A DNA stretch of 64,000 bases from Streptomyces sp. SID13031 (GTDB taxonomy: Bacteria > Actinomycetota > Actinomycetes > Propionibacteriales > Kribbellaceae). The position numbers were made by a program, and so were the translations under genes. Location: NCBI RefSeq assembly GCF_010548305.1, contig NZ_JAAGLV010000005.1, forward strand, positions 340,348 through 404,347, in the 5' to 3' direction. Position 1 is the stretch's first letter. Each line of letters opens with the position of its first letter. This document shows, in pieces, positions 31,543-40,538 of this stretch. Under the pieces are notes generated by a model, which saw nothing but the letters and a program-made list of their open reading frames with translations, had not been told where the DNA came from and did no database searches.

Positions 31543-33449
31543 CCCGCCTCGTGCTACCTGACACCGACCGCGTGCTGTCCCGCCAGACCGGCTGGGTGCG
31601 GGCCCACTGGGAGGCACTGGCCGACCACCTGCTCGATTCGCTGATCCCGTACTTCTCCCCCGGCAACGCCCGCGTCGTCCTGCCCGGCCGCCCCAGCCGA
31701 TCCGGTACTGCGTCAGACGAGCTGGAGGGGTTCGCCCGATCGTTCATGCTCGCCGCCTTCCGGATCGCGGGCGTGCGCGGCGAGGGGTGCGAGAAGCTGA
31801 TCGAGCGGTATGCGCGAGGCGTCGCCAACGGCGCGAACCCGGACCACCCCGAGGCGTGGCTGCGGCTCACCCCGCGCTCGCAGCAGATGGTCGAGGCGGC
31901 CGCGATCGCCGTCGCCCTGCACGAGTCCCGCGAGTGGATCTGGGATCGCCTGGACACCCGCGCCCAGGAGCACGTCGCCGAATGGCTCGGCGGCTTCATC
32001 GGCTCCACCACGCACGACAACAACTGGCGGCTGTTCCAGGTCGTCAGCGAGCAGTTCCTCGCCTCGGTCGGCGCCCCGTACTCGCAAGAGGACATTGACG
32101 GAGGGCTCGACCGGATCGAGGACTGGTACGTCGGCGACGGCTGGTACTCCGACGGCGACGGGCAGAAGTTCGACAACTACATCGGCTGGGCCATGCACCT
32201 GTACCCGGGCATCTGGACCCGGATGGCGGCGGCGACCCCGGGTGCGCAGTACGACGATCGGCTGAAGGTCTATCGGGAGCGGCTGAGCCTGTTCCTGGAG
32301 GACGCGATCCACCTGGTGGGCAACGACGGAGCGCCGGTCTACCAGGGACGGTCGCTGACTTACCGGATGGCGGCTGCCGCGCCGTACTGGATGGGACAGA
32401 TCCTCGACGCGACGCCACTGAGCCCTGGGGCCACTCGGCGGTTGTGCTCCGGGATCGCGCGCCACTTCGTGCAGCACGGCGTACCGGATGAGCGCGGGCT
32501 GCTGACGCTCGGCTGGTACGACACGTTCCTGCCGACCACGCAGTCGTACTCCGGGCCCGGCTCGCCGTACTGGGCGTCGAAGGGCTTCATCGGGCTGCTG
32601 CTACCGCCGGAGCACCCGGTGTGGTCCGACCCGGAAGATACGGTGCCGCTCGACGAGGCTGACCAAGTGCGGGCGATGCCTGCGCCTGGCTGGCTGGTGC
32701 ACGCGAGCCGCCACGACCAGGTGGTCAGGCTGATCAACCACGGCTCGGATCACGAACCGTTGACAGAGCCTTCCGGGATCGAGCCGGCGGCCGATCCGCA
32801 CTACGACCGGCTGGCGTTCGCCAACCACGCGGGGCCTGAGATCTCGGATGCCGCCTCGCTGCAGCGAGTGGACAACCTCACCTCGCTCGTCGACCAGCAC
32901 GGCAAGTCGAGCCATCGCGGGCGGATCCGGCGGCTCGGGGTGGGTTCGCGGTCGGCGGCGTCGTGGCACAAGGCGTGGGTCGGCAGTGATGGACCGTGGC
33001 CGATCGAGATCGCCTCGGTGGTACACGGGGGTTGGGAGATCCGTTGCTCGTTGGTGGACGGGCCTGCCGGAGTACTGGTGCGTAGTGGCGGGTATGCGGT
33101 GGCCGGCGACTCCTTGCCGACAGCAACGACCGGCGAGGGACCGGCCCGGGCGTTGGCGCGGAACTCCGACGGGCTGATGTCGGCGGTGGTGAACCTGCAC
33201 GGGTACGACGAGGCGGGGGTGCACCGCGATCTCGGGGCGAACCCCTTCGGTCCGCACTCGGCCACGCCGTACCTGACCGCCGCGCACACCGGCGAACCGC
33301 TCGTCCTCGTGCACGCGGTGTTGCTGACCCGTGACGCGATCCGCCCTGAAGCGCTGGCGGAGGCCATCCAGGTCACCGTCGACGGTTACGAGATCACTCT
33401 CACACTGCCAGGCGACGACACGGAGATCGTGCGAATGGGGAACCGCTGA
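31539..33449 (+). CDS. DUF2264 protein (probable carbohydrate-active enzyme)
   Basis: 636 residues. The N-terminal two thirds form a helical, (alpha/alpha)6-toroid-like domain with DNNWRLFQVV, DWYVGDGWYSDGDGQKFDNY and GRSLTYRMAAAAP, features of DUF2264 proteins, which relate to polysaccharide lyases and glycoside hydrolases of the toroid class. Residues from about 420 on are beta-rich. No signal peptide, so it should act in the cytoplasm on imported oligosaccharide. Start ATG 31539 overlaps the dehydrogenase stop, implying linked expression under the LacI-type site. Substrate unknown; uronate-containing sugar is a guess from the neighbour. Confidence 0.82.
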   Translation: MTRLVLPDTDRVLSRQTGWVRAHWEALADHLLDSLIPYFSPGNARVVLPGRPSRSGTASDELEGFARSFMLAAFRIAGVRGEGCEKLIERYARGVANGANPDHPEAWLRLTPRSQQMVEAAAIAVALHESREWIWDRLDTRAQEHVAEWLGGFIGSTTHDNNWRLFQVVSEQFLASVGAPYSQEDIDGGLDRIEDWYVGDGWYSDGDGQKFDNYIGWAMHLYPGIWTRMAAATPGAQYDDRLKVYRERLSLFLEDAIHLVGNDGAPVYQGRSLTYRMAAAAPYWMGQILDATPLSPGATRRLCSGIARHFVQHGVPDERGLLTLGWYDTFLPTTQSYSGPGSPYWASKGFIGLLLPPEHPVWSDPEDTVPLDEADQVRAMPAPGWLVHASRHDQVVRLINHGSDHEPLTEPSGIEPAADPHYDRLAFANHAGPEISDAASLQRVDNLTSLVDQHGKSSHRGRIRRLGVGSRSAASWHKAWVGSDGPWPIEIASVVHGGWEIRCSLVDGPAGVLVRSGGYAVAGDSLPTATTGEGPARALARNSDGLMSAVVNLHGYDEAGVHRDLGANPFGPHSATPYLTAAHTGEPLVLVHAVLLTRDAIRPEALAEAIQVTVDGYEITLTLPGDDTEIVRMGNR

Positions 33450-33466
33450 CCTCGTACCGTGGGGGC

Positions 33467-33889
33467 ATGACGGAAACGATCGAGCCCGCGGTCACCGACG
33501 CGTTGTCGGCGGCGGTGGCGGCCGACCCCGGTACGGCCAACCAGGAAAAGTTGTGGGCGGCAACATTCGCGCTGGAGCGCTGGTGGTTCGTCCAGCGCGG
33601 CGAGCCGGACAACCCGCAGCCGTTCGTCGGCGTGCATCAGGAGCAGCCGTTCCTGATGGCGTTCACGTCCTCGCAACGCGCCCGCGGCTTCGCGATCGAG
33701 AACGGGCTGAGCCCGGCCGACGCCGAGGTGCTGGTGCTCGCGCTGACCCCCGACGACGCGGTCGCGCAGGCCCCGATCTGGTTGCAGCAAGGGATTGCGG
33801 CGATCACCTTCGACCACGGGATCGCGGGTTACTTCGCGCCGCTGGGCAACCTTCCCGCGATCAGGTCGCATGTCCGCGCTGGGGGTTGA
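33467..33889 (+). CDS. Small protein of SseB-like appearance
   Basis: 140 residues, not firmly recognised. ERWWFVQRG, PFLMAFTSSQRARGFA and VLVLALTPDDAV resemble the core strands of SseB-like N-terminal domains, a family often of unknown role. No signal peptide or membrane helix. ATG 33467 starts 17 bases after the DUF2264 stop, so it may be read from the same transcript, but the content gives no functional link to sugar metabolism. Confidence 0.6.
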   Translation: MTETIEPAVTDALSAAVAADPGTANQEKLWAATFALERWWFVQRGEPDNPQPFVGVHQEQPFLMAFTSSQRARGFAIENGLSPADAEVLVLALTPDDAVAQAPIWLQQGIAAITFDHGIAGYFAPLGNLPAIRSHVRAGG

Positions 33890-33896
33890 CACGCCG

Positions 33897-33915
33897 TTAG
33901 GGAAGCCTCGCCAAC
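33897..33915. promoter_or_regulatory. Weak iron-box-like sequence upstream of ferritin
   Basis: TTAGGGAAGCCTCGCCAAC shares about 13 of 19 positions with the DtxR/IdeR consensus. A TTGACA-like -35 (33886-33891) lies just upstream. IdeR activates ferritin in mycobacteria from sites ahead of the promoter, so the position is sensible, but the match is poor. Confidence 0.3.
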
Positions 33916-33952
33916 GGTGAGAAATGGCTCCGCGCACACTACATTGGCTTGC

Positions 33953-34480
33953 ATGAGCACGTACGCGAAACTTCTTCAAGAGCAAATTCGGAACGAATTC
34001 ACGGCGTCCCACCAGTACACCGCGGTGGCCGTCTGGTTCGACGACCAGGACCTCCCGCAGCTCGCGGCGCACTTCTACAAGCAGTCCCTGGAAGAGCGCA
34101 ACCACGCGATGATGATGGTGCAGTACCTGCTGGACATGGACATCCGGCCGCAGATCCCGGGCGTCGGCGAGGTGATCGGCGACTTCAAGACCGCGCTGGA
34201 GCCGCTCGAACTCGCGCTCCAGCAGGAGATCACCGTCACCAAGCAGATCGAGACGCTGGCCCGGACGGCGCGCGACGACGGCGACTACATCGGCGAGCAG
34301 TTCATGCAGTGGTTCCTCAAGGAACAGATCGAGGAGGTCTCCGCGATGACGACGCTCGTCAACGTCGCGAAGCGGGCCGGCGACAACCTGTTCCACCTGG
34401 AGGACTTCCTCGCCCGCGAGGTCGTCGGCAACGACGGCTCCGACCCGACCGCCCCGACTGCGGCCGGCGGCAAGGTCTGA
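33953..34480 (+). CDS. Ferritin
   Basis: 175 residues, a four-helix-bundle ferritin that oxidises and stores iron as a 24-mer shell in the cytoplasm. Ferroxidase-centre ligands are visible: Glu in IRNEFTASHQY (about residue 15), the ExxH in LEERNHAMMM (about 48-51), Glu in LQQEITVTKQIETL (near 90) and Gln/Glu in LKEQIEEVS (near 125). No heme-binding Met at the bacterioferritin position is evident, so non-heme ferritin is preferred. ATG 33953 is the start; upstream in-frame codons lack a ribosome site. A hairpin terminator follows at 34509-34535. Confidence 0.93.
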   Translation: MSTYAKLLQEQIRNEFTASHQYTAVAVWFDDQDLPQLAAHFYKQSLEERNHAMMMVQYLLDMDIRPQIPGVGEVIGDFKTALEPLELALQQEITVTKQIETLARTARDDGDYIGEQFMQWFLKEQIEEVSAMTTLVNVAKRAGDNLFHLEDFLAREVVGNDGSDPTAPTAAGGKV

Positions 34481-34508
34481 CCCAGCACCACCGGCCGGCG
34501 TACGCTCA

Positions 34509-34535
34509 CGGCCGCCGTCATGCGCACGGCGGCCG
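34509..34535 (+). terminator. Hairpin terminator after ferritin
   Basis: CGGCCGCCGT pairs perfectly with ACGGCGGCCG over a 7-base loop, 29 bases after the ferritin stop. No T-run. Confidence 0.6.
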
Positions 34536-34547
34536 GGCGGCACCCGG

Positions 34548-34590
34548 TCAAACGCTTGCCCTAGGCATCATCAAACGCTCGCCCCAGGCA
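34548..34590. repeat. Two 20-bp direct repeats upstream of the M4 protease
   Basis: TCAAACGCTTGCCCTAGGCA (34548-34567) is repeated at 34571-34590 with 18 of 20 bases matching, a period of 23. Tandem near-identical sites at two-helical-turn spacing about 140-180 bases before a secreted enzyme gene may be regulator sites. Confidence 0.5.
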
Positions 34591-34730
34591 GCAATGTCCT
34601 GACCTTGTCAGGGCAGCCCCGTGTGCTTGCTAGGCAGTTCCTGGCAGATGCGCGCCGGGCCTTGCGTTCGTGACGGACTGAAGTCACGGTGTCACTCCGC
34701 GATCCGTCCCATCGTGAGGAGTGTGCTGTC

Positions 34731-37118
34731 TTGAGAAGATCGACTTCAGTTGGAGTGGTGGCCGCCGTCGTCGCTGCCGCGGGTTTGGCGATGCCACCCG
34801 CAGGAGCCGCCCAGATCGGGCCGGACCCCATCGCCGCGACAGTCGCGGCTCTCGGGCTGGGCAGTGGCGAGCGACTCGTCGCCCGCGATGTCGTCAAAGA
34901 CCCCGACGGCACCGAGTTCCTCCGCTACGACCGTACCTTCGCCGGCCTGCCCGTGGTCGGTGGCGACCTGATCGTGCGGCGCGATCGCAACTCGATCAGC
35001 CAGGTGAGCTACAACCGGGGCGCCACGTCAGTCGGCGTCGCCTCGACAAAGCCGACGCTGCCAGAATCGGCGGCACTGGCCAAGGGCGCGCAGTCGGCAG
35101 GCTTCAAGGTCACCGCCAACCGGGGCAAGCTGGTCGTGTACGTCACGCCGGCCAAACCCGTGCTGGCGTACGACGTGGTCACCACCGGTGTGAAGGCCGA
35201 CCAGACCCCGTCGGTGCTGCACTCCTACATCGATGCGAAGACCGGCGCCTTGCTGGCCTCCGACGACGAGATCAAAGCCGGCACCGGAAACTCGATGTAC
35301 TCCGGCACCGTCACGATCGGCACTTCCGGCACCCCCGGCAACTATCTGATGAGCGACCCGACCCGCGGCGGCAACTACACGACCGATGCGGGCGGCGGCT
35401 CCGGCAATGGCAGCACCTTCACCGATGCCGATGACGTGTGGGGCAACGGCGCCACCTCGAATCGCCAGACCGCCGGCGTCGACGCTCACTTCGGCGCCCA
35501 GCTGACCTGGGATTACTACAAGTTCGTCCACGGCCGCAACGGCATCTTCAACAACGGTCAGGGTGCGCGCTCGCGCGTTCACTACGGCAACGGATACGTC
35601 AACGCCTTCTGGGATGGAACCCAGATGACCTATGGCGATGGCGCGGGCAACGCCCGGCCACTGACTTCCATCGACGTGGCCGGTCACGAGATGAGCCACG
35701 GCGTCACCCAGGCGACCGCCAACCTGAACTACTCCGGCGATGCCGGTGGCCTGAACGAGTCCACCTCCGACATCTTCGGCACGATGGTCGAGTTCTCCGC
35801 GAACAACACGTCCGACCCGGGTGACTACCTGATCGGCGAGAAGATCAACATCAACGGCAACGGCACCCCGTTGCGGTACATGGACAAGCCGTCCAGAGAT
35901 GGCGCAAGCGTCGACTGCTGGAGCACCAGTACAGGCGGGCTCGATCCGCACTACTCGTCCGGCCCGCTGAACCACTGGTTCTACCTGGCCTCCGAAGGCA
36001 CCGGCAGCAAGGTCATCGGCGGCGTGACCCACACGAGCACCGCGTGCAACGGCGCTACCCTCACCGGGATCGGCCGCGATGTCGTGGCCAAGGTCTGGTA
36101 CCGGACGCTCACCACCAAGCTCTCTTCCGGCAGTACCTACCCGGATGCCCGCAACGGCGCCATCACCAGCGCCCGCGAACTGTACGGTGCCGGATCCGCC
36201 CAGTGCCGCGGGATCGAGGCGGCCTTCACGGCCATCTCCGTTCCGGCCGGTACGGCGGTCTGCGGCAATCCACCGGCCGGCGGCGACCTGTACACCGTCA
36301 TCGCCAGCGGGAGTGGCAGCGGTAAGACGGAGGTCCACTCGCTGACCAGGGCGTCCAACTTCGCCACCTTCGGCATCCACGCGGCGACTGCGCTCGGCGC
36401 CAGCAACCAGACCACGACCACCTTCGAGACCTCGGACTACAACGCCGACGGTCGCCCCGACCTGTGGGTGATCTTCAACGGCAACACGGGGAGCGGCCGC
36501 ACAGAAGTACACATCCTGGATGCCGCGACCAACTTCACCACCTTCCTGGTGCATGCGGCGACGCCACTGCCGCTGGTGAGCAAGACCCGCTGGGCCTTCG
36601 CGGTCGGCGACTACAACGGCGACGGCCGGCCTGACCTCTACGCCGTCGACAGCCAGGACACCAACACCAACACGACGTCGCTCCATGTTGTCAACGGCAA
36701 CGGTTTTGCCGGCTACCTGAACCAGTCCGGCACCGGACTGCACCGGACGGATCTGGCACTGTGGTCCTTCCAGACCGGCGACTTCGACGGCAACGGCCGC
36801 GACGACCTGTACGCCGTCAACACGCAAGACGCCGGCAGCGGCAAAACGGCGTACCACGTCCTGAACGCCACGAACCTGCAGCAGTTCCTCATCCATGCAG
36901 CGACACCGACCGCGTTCACCTCACTGACCCGATGGGCGTTCTCCACCGGCGACTACAACGCGGACGGCCGGGATGACCTGTACCTGGTCGACACCCAGGC
37001 CGGCGCCAGCACGGCAGTCCAGATCGTCAACGCGACCAACCCGGCGCAGTACCTCTTCAACGGCGCCACAGGGCTGCACCCGATCCCGCTGACCAGCTGG
37101 CAGGTCAGTACTTCCTGA
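34731..37118 (+). CDS. Secreted M4 (thermolysin-like) metalloprotease with FG-GAP repeats
   Basis: 795 residues from TTG 34731, which has GGAG 9 bases upstream and starts a clean signal peptide (RRSTSVGVVAAVVAAAGLAMPPAGAA). A GTG at 34689 is the alternative. The FTP/PepSY-type propeptide runs to about residue 180. The mature catalytic domain holds the zinc motif HEMSH (near 323) with GGLNESTSD supplying the third ligand Glu, and DPHYSSGPLNHWFY with the active-site His. The C-terminal 280 residues carry at least five FG-GAP/VCBS-like units with Asp-rich loops (DYNADGRPDLW, DYNGDGRPDLY, DFDGNGRDDLY, DYNADGRDDLY), calcium-binding blades likely used for adhesion or stability outside the cell. Monocistronic. 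Confidence 0.92.
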   Translation: MRRSTSVGVVAAVVAAAGLAMPPAGAAQIGPDPIAATVAALGLGSGERLVARDVVKDPDGTEFLRYDRTFAGLPVVGGDLIVRRDRNSISQVSYNRGATSVGVASTKPTLPESAALAKGAQSAGFKVTANRGKLVVYVTPAKPVLAYDVVTTGVKADQTPSVLHSYIDAKTGALLASDDEIKAGTGNSMYSGTVTIGTSGTPGNYLMSDPTRGGNYTTDAGGGSGNGSTFTDADDVWGNGATSNRQTAGVDAHFGAQLTWDYYKFVHGRNGIFNNGQGARSRVHYGNGYVNAFWDGTQMTYGDGAGNARPLTSIDVAGHEMSHGVTQATANLNYSGDAGGLNESTSDIFGTMVEFSANNTSDPGDYLIGEKININGNGTPLRYMDKPSRDGASVDCWSTSTGGLDPHYSSGPLNHWFYLASEGTGSKVIGGVTHTSTACNGATLTGIGRDVVAKVWYRTLTTKLSSGSTYPDARNGAITSARELYGAGSAQCRGIEAAFTAISVPAGTAVCGNPPAGGDLYTVIASGSGSGKTEVHSLTRASNFATFGIHAATALGASNQTTTTFETSDYNADGRPDLWVIFNGNTGSGRTEVHILDAATNFTTFLVHAATPLPLVSKTRWAFAVGDYNGDGRPDLYAVDSQDTNTNTTSLHVVNGNGFAGYLNQSGTGLHRTDLALWSFQTGDFDGNGRDDLYAVNTQDAGSGKTAYHVLNATNLQQFLIHAATPTAFTSLTRWAFSTGDYNADGRDDLYLVDTQAGASTAVQIVNATNPAQYLFNGATGLHPIPLTSWQVSTS

Positions 37119-37125
37119 GCATCGA

Positions 37126-37161
37126 GTCTGGGCGGCGGATCAGTCGATTCGTCGCCCAGAC
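37126..37161. terminator. Hairpin between convergent genes
   Basis: GTCTGGGCG (37126-37134) pairs with CGCCCAGAC (37153-37161) around an 18-base loop, between the M4 protease stop and the DUF2207 stop. Confidence 0.5.
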
Positions 37162-37168
37162 GCCGGTA

Positions 37169-39070
37169 CTACCAGGAGCCGCCGCCTCCACCGCCTCCAC
37201 CGCCGCCGGATGAGCCGCCGCTGAAGCCGGAGGAGCTGCCGCCGCCACCGCCGCTTCCCGCGGGAGCAGGCGGCGGGTCGAACGTGTTGGCCACCGTCTG
37301 GCTGATGTTGCCGGCGGCGAAACCTGAGCTGTAGTAGGACGGACCCGTGTACCAGTAGGGATCCGCTGGGATCCGGCCGGCTGCGACGAGCTGGGCGCAG
37401 ACGCGCTGCCAGCGGTCGGCCAGCCCGAAAGCGATGGCCCACGGTAAGTACCTGCTGAAGATGTCCTCGCCCTCCTCGAACTTCAGCTGATCCGCCTCGG
37501 CGGTCGCGAGATAGGTCCGGAAGCCGATCAACTGGTCCGTCACCGCGCGACCGGCGGCACTTCGTTGCCCTCGGCCCCGGACTCCGAACCAGATCATGAT
37601 CGCGATCAGGACTGCCAGCGCCGGGATCCCGATGGTGAGGGCTCTGCCGAGGCCGCCGGTGGCCGCACCGATCGCCGTGCCGCCGATGAGTCCGCCGAAG
37701 ACCCACGTGCCGATGATGCCCAGGCAGGCGATCCTGGCGCCTCCCGAGATGGCCGACCCGCCACCGGCGCGCGGCATCCGGACGTACCAGTTGCGTTGCC
37801 TGATCTGCTCGCGGAGCTGCCCGATCATCGCATCGTGCGCCTGCCTCATCGAGGTGTCACCGACGCCCCGGCGTTCCAGCACCAGCTCCGCACCGGGCTG
37901 CAGGCCCGGGAACAGGCCCTGCATCAGGTACTGCTCGTGCGGGGCCGTCGCCACCGCGGGGTTCAGCAGCACGGCCTTCTGCTCGCTACCGGTGTTGTCG
38001 ATCCGGATGCCGCCCCGGACCGCGAGGTCGATCAAGGTCGCGGCCGTCTCGGTGGTGTTCGCCGTCGCGTCGATCAGCAGACCGCCTTCGGCGACCGGGA
38101 TCCGCGGTGGCGAGAACGCGACCGGAAGCTGGCTCTCCTTCAGGTCGTCCTTGATCGGCACCGCGACCATCCCGTCCGGCGGGAAGGCGCCCGGCGGCAT
38201 CCCGGAGAAGCGCTGGTCCTTGTTGCCCCGTTTGCTGTACGCGATGGCGGCGCCGATGGCTCCCACCGACACCGCGCCTGCGCCCGCCAGGCCGGGAGCA
38301 GTCACACCGGCGCGGTCCAGGAGACTCGGCGGGTCGACCACGATCGGCTTGTCGTTGCTGACGACGCCCGCCTTGATCCCGGCGACGATGGTGACCTCCT
38401 GCCGCCGGTTCACGGTGGATTGCTGGAACGCCCCCTTGCCGGCGGTGACCGTCGCGCCGTCACACGCTTCGTCCGGCGGGCCGGCCACACATTTCGCCCA
38501 TTGCACGCCGGGCGCGGGCACCGTGACATTGACGATGACGTTCTGCAGTACGGCGTCCCAGCCGTTGCCGGTCGCGTCCCAGTACAGCTCGCTGTGGTCG
38601 TCGAAGTGCCGCAGCGCGCCGCGGACGTCGTACTCGATGACGTAGGTCGCCTTCCGGCCGGAGACGGTCTTGTCCGCCTCGCCGATCTTGATCTGGATGC
38701 TCTGGTCACGCTGGCCGTTGGACTTCTCCGTCTCCTTGGTGAAGGCAGCCGGGGCGTTCGGGCTGGTCACCGTCAGGTTGGAGATCTCGTACTTCTGGTC
38801 CTTCGACTTGTCGTCGGCCCAGACCTCCCGCGTGATCAGGTTGCGGTAGATGCCGTGCCGGCCGGAGCTTCCGAAGCTGTAGTCGATCGTCTCCTTGACC
38901 TGCAGCACGCCGTCGGCTGTCACGGTGTAGTCGAGCTGCAGCTTCGTCACGACGTCGCCGACGTCAGTGCTGCCATTGCTGCCGGCCGTGGCCGGAGCGG
39001 CGCTCACGAAGCCGGCCAGGACCAGGCCGGAAAAGGCTGCCGCGACAGCTGTGAAGAATCCCCTACGCAT
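37169..39070 (-). CDS. DUF2207 membrane protein
   Basis: 633 residues from ATG 39070. A signal peptide (RRGFFTAVAAAFSGLVLAGFVSA) precedes an extracytoplasmic beta-rich domain (about 35-250) with DYTVTADGVLQVKETIDYSF and RHGIYRNL, the hallmark of DUF2207 (YciQ-like) proteins. A membrane helix follows near 262-282, a cytoplasmic segment, two more helices near 450-500, a helical domain (AFGLADRWQRVCAQL) and a Gly/Ser-rich C-terminus (GGSSGGGGGGGGGG) typical of this family. Function unknown; envelope-related. The frame is open far upstream to 40000, but that part is opposite the recombinase gene and not coding. Confidence 0.88.
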   Translation of the reverse strand: MRRGFFTAVAAAFSGLVLAGFVSAAPATAGSNGSTDVGDVVTKLQLDYTVTADGVLQVKETIDYSFGSSGRHGIYRNLITREVWADDKSKDQKYEISNLTVTSPNAPAAFTKETEKSNGQRDQSIQIKIGEADKTVSGRKATYVIEYDVRGALRHFDDHSELYWDATGNGWDAVLQNVIVNVTVPAPGVQWAKCVAGPPDEACDGATVTAGKGAFQQSTVNRRQEVTIVAGIKAGVVSNDKPIVVDPPSLLDRAGVTAPGLAGAGAVSVGAIGAAIAYSKRGNKDQRFSGMPPGAFPPDGMVAVPIKDDLKESQLPVAFSPPRIPVAEGGLLIDATANTTETAATLIDLAVRGGIRIDNTGSEQKAVLLNPAVATAPHEQYLMQGLFPGLQPGAELVLERRGVGDTSMRQAHDAMIGQLREQIRQRNWYVRMPRAGGGSAISGGARIACLGIIGTWVFGGLIGGTAIGAATGGLGRALTIGIPALAVLIAIMIWFGVRGRGQRSAAGRAVTDQLIGFRTYLATAEADQLKFEEGEDIFSRYLPWAIAFGLADRWQRVCAQLVAAGRIPADPYWYTGPSYYSSGFAAGNISQTVANTFDPPPAPAGSGGGGGSSSGFSGGSSGGGGGGGGGGSW

Positions 39071-39129
39071 GTCGCGACAGTACCGACGGCAAGGGTCCGT
39101 CAGTCCGCGCGACTGGCCGGTGCGCCGCG

Positions 39130-40389
39130 TCAATGCCCCTCCGGCTCGGCCGCCTCGGTTCTGGGTGGGGCCGCGGCTTCGGTGCCGGCGGCTTGGATGG
39201 CTGCGGCGACCAGGTCGGCGGCCGTGGTGTCGCGGGTGCGGCGGCCGCGGTCGTAGTACTGGGTGGTGGCGATGGTCGCGTGGCCGACGTCCGCCTGGAC
39301 GTGCTGGATTCGGGCGTCCTGCTCTAGTGCGATGGTCACGTAGGCGTGTCTGAGCGCGTGGGGGTGGATGCGGTCGGCGACCTCGGCCAAGGCAGGGCCG
39401 GCCTGTACTGCGATCCGCCGCAGCAGGGCGTTGATGTCGAAGCGGGAGCAGGGGCCGCCTTCCTTGGTGGCGATCATCGGTGAGCGGTTGGCGCTGGTTC
39501 TGCCGCGCAGTGCTGGGGTGGCGGCTTGTGCTGTGCGGTCTCGCTCGGTCAGGTAGTCGGTGAGCGCTCTCTCGGCGAGGTCGGTCAGGTAGACCTCGCG
39601 GTGGTGACCGCCCTTGCCCAGCACTCGCAGCATGGGCTCTCCCCCGGACAGGACGAGGCTGTCGCGATCCAGACCAACCAGCTCGGAGACTCGAAGGCCG
39701 AGGGTGAGGAGGCCGACTACTGCCACTGCGCGCCGGGCGTAGAGCTCTCGGTAGCGCGTGCGGTTGGGTAGCTGGGCTGCTGCGTCGAGGAGCGCTCTCA
39801 GCTGGCCGGCCGTGAGCCTGATGGTCGGGGAGGCATCCCGGGCTGTGCTCCCCAGGCCGAGGCGGGCGCGATTGAGCGCCGCCGGGTTGGCCGGTACTAC
39901 GCCGGCTTCGGTGAGGTGCCCGTAGAACGCCGACAAGGTAGAGAGCATCCGCTGCCTCGTCCGCTTCTCCGCCCCCGCCGCATCCAGCTGGTGCAACCAA
40001 GCCTTCACATCACCACCAGTAGCCGCCCGGGGATCCATCCCCCGCCCAGCACACCACCTGAACCAAGCAAGCTGGTGCAGCACCCCCAACCGCCCAACCG
40101 GCGGCCGCCCGCCCCCCACCGACGCCCGCCCCCCAGCCTTCGTCTGATCCTCACTCGCGACCACTCCACCGGGAGTTTCGAGGGCCTCCACCCAGGCGGG
40201 TGGCAGGCCCAGCGCGTAGGCGTAGGTCTTGCGGGTGCCTGCGTTCGCGTACTGCGTTAGCCAATCAGCGATCTGTGCCTGTAGTTCCGCCGGGTTTTCG
40301 ACGCCTGGCCAGTCCACTGCCGGTTCGACCGCAGCGGGGGTCTCTCTGAGCGTCTCCAGGACGATCAGGGCGTCCAAATCTGCGGGCAT
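39130..40389 (-). CDS. Tyrosine recombinase (XerC/XerD-like)
   Basis: 419 residues from ATG 40389 (AGGAGAGG upstream); a TTG at 40485 is less likely. The N-terminal SAM-like core-binding domain covers about residues 30-190. The catalytic domain carries Arg in LTLGLRVSEL (near 255), the beta-hairpin Lys in LGKGGHHREV, HALRHAY (near 355), GHATIATTQYYD with the second His and the catalytic Tyr. All residues needed for strand exchange are present. It is longer than XerC/D (about 300). The last 40 residues are an Ala/Glu-rich tail. It is divergent from a coiled-coil gene with an AT-rich palindrome between them. Whether it acts on a mobile element, an inversion or a dimer site is unknown. Confidence 0.9.
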   Translation of the reverse strand: MPADLDALIVLETLRETPAAVEPAVDWPGVENPAELQAQIADWLTQYANAGTRKTYAYALGLPPAWVEALETPGGVVASEDQTKAGGRASVGGGRPPVGRLGVLHQLAWFRWCAGRGMDPRAATGGDVKAWLHQLDAAGAEKRTRQRMLSTLSAFYGHLTEAGVVPANPAALNRARLGLGSTARDASPTIRLTAGQLRALLDAAAQLPNRTRYRELYARRAVAVVGLLTLGLRVSELVGLDRDSLVLSGGEPMLRVLGKGGHHREVYLTDLAERALTDYLTERDRTAQAATPALRGRTSANRSPMIATKEGGPCSRFDINALLRRIAVQAGPALAEVADRIHPHALRHAYVTIALEQDARIQHVQADVGHATIATTQYYDRGRRTRDTTAADLVAAAIQAAGTEAAAPPRTEAAEPEGH

Positions 40390-40473
40390 TCTCCGATCCT
40401 CTCCTGCCACCCCAGTCCAGCTCGGTCGGCTCGCCGCACGCGCCAACAAAACACTGGTTTCGTGGGGTTTTAG

Positions 40474-40486
40474 TTTGGTTACCAAA
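40474..40486. promoter_or_regulatory. AT-rich palindrome in the recombinase/coiled-coil intergenic region
   Basis: TTTGGT-T-ACCAAA is a perfect 6-1-6 inverted repeat in an unusually AT-rich stretch for this chromosome (40442-40535); GTTACC recurs at 40498-40503. It lies between divergent starts (40389 and 40539), so an operator or a recombinase-binding half-site pair is plausible. Confidence 0.45.
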
Positions 40487-40538
40487 ACTCTGAATCAGTT
40501 ACCGGGTTTACTAACTCCTAACCTCTACGCTGACGGGC

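Noticed and set aside
37169..40000. One 943-codon open frame on the minus strand
   Set aside because: Only the part below 39070 is coding. The upstream part is Pro/Arg/His-rich and lies opposite the recombinase gene, whose catalytic motifs are clear; the DUF2207 signal peptide starts at 39070.
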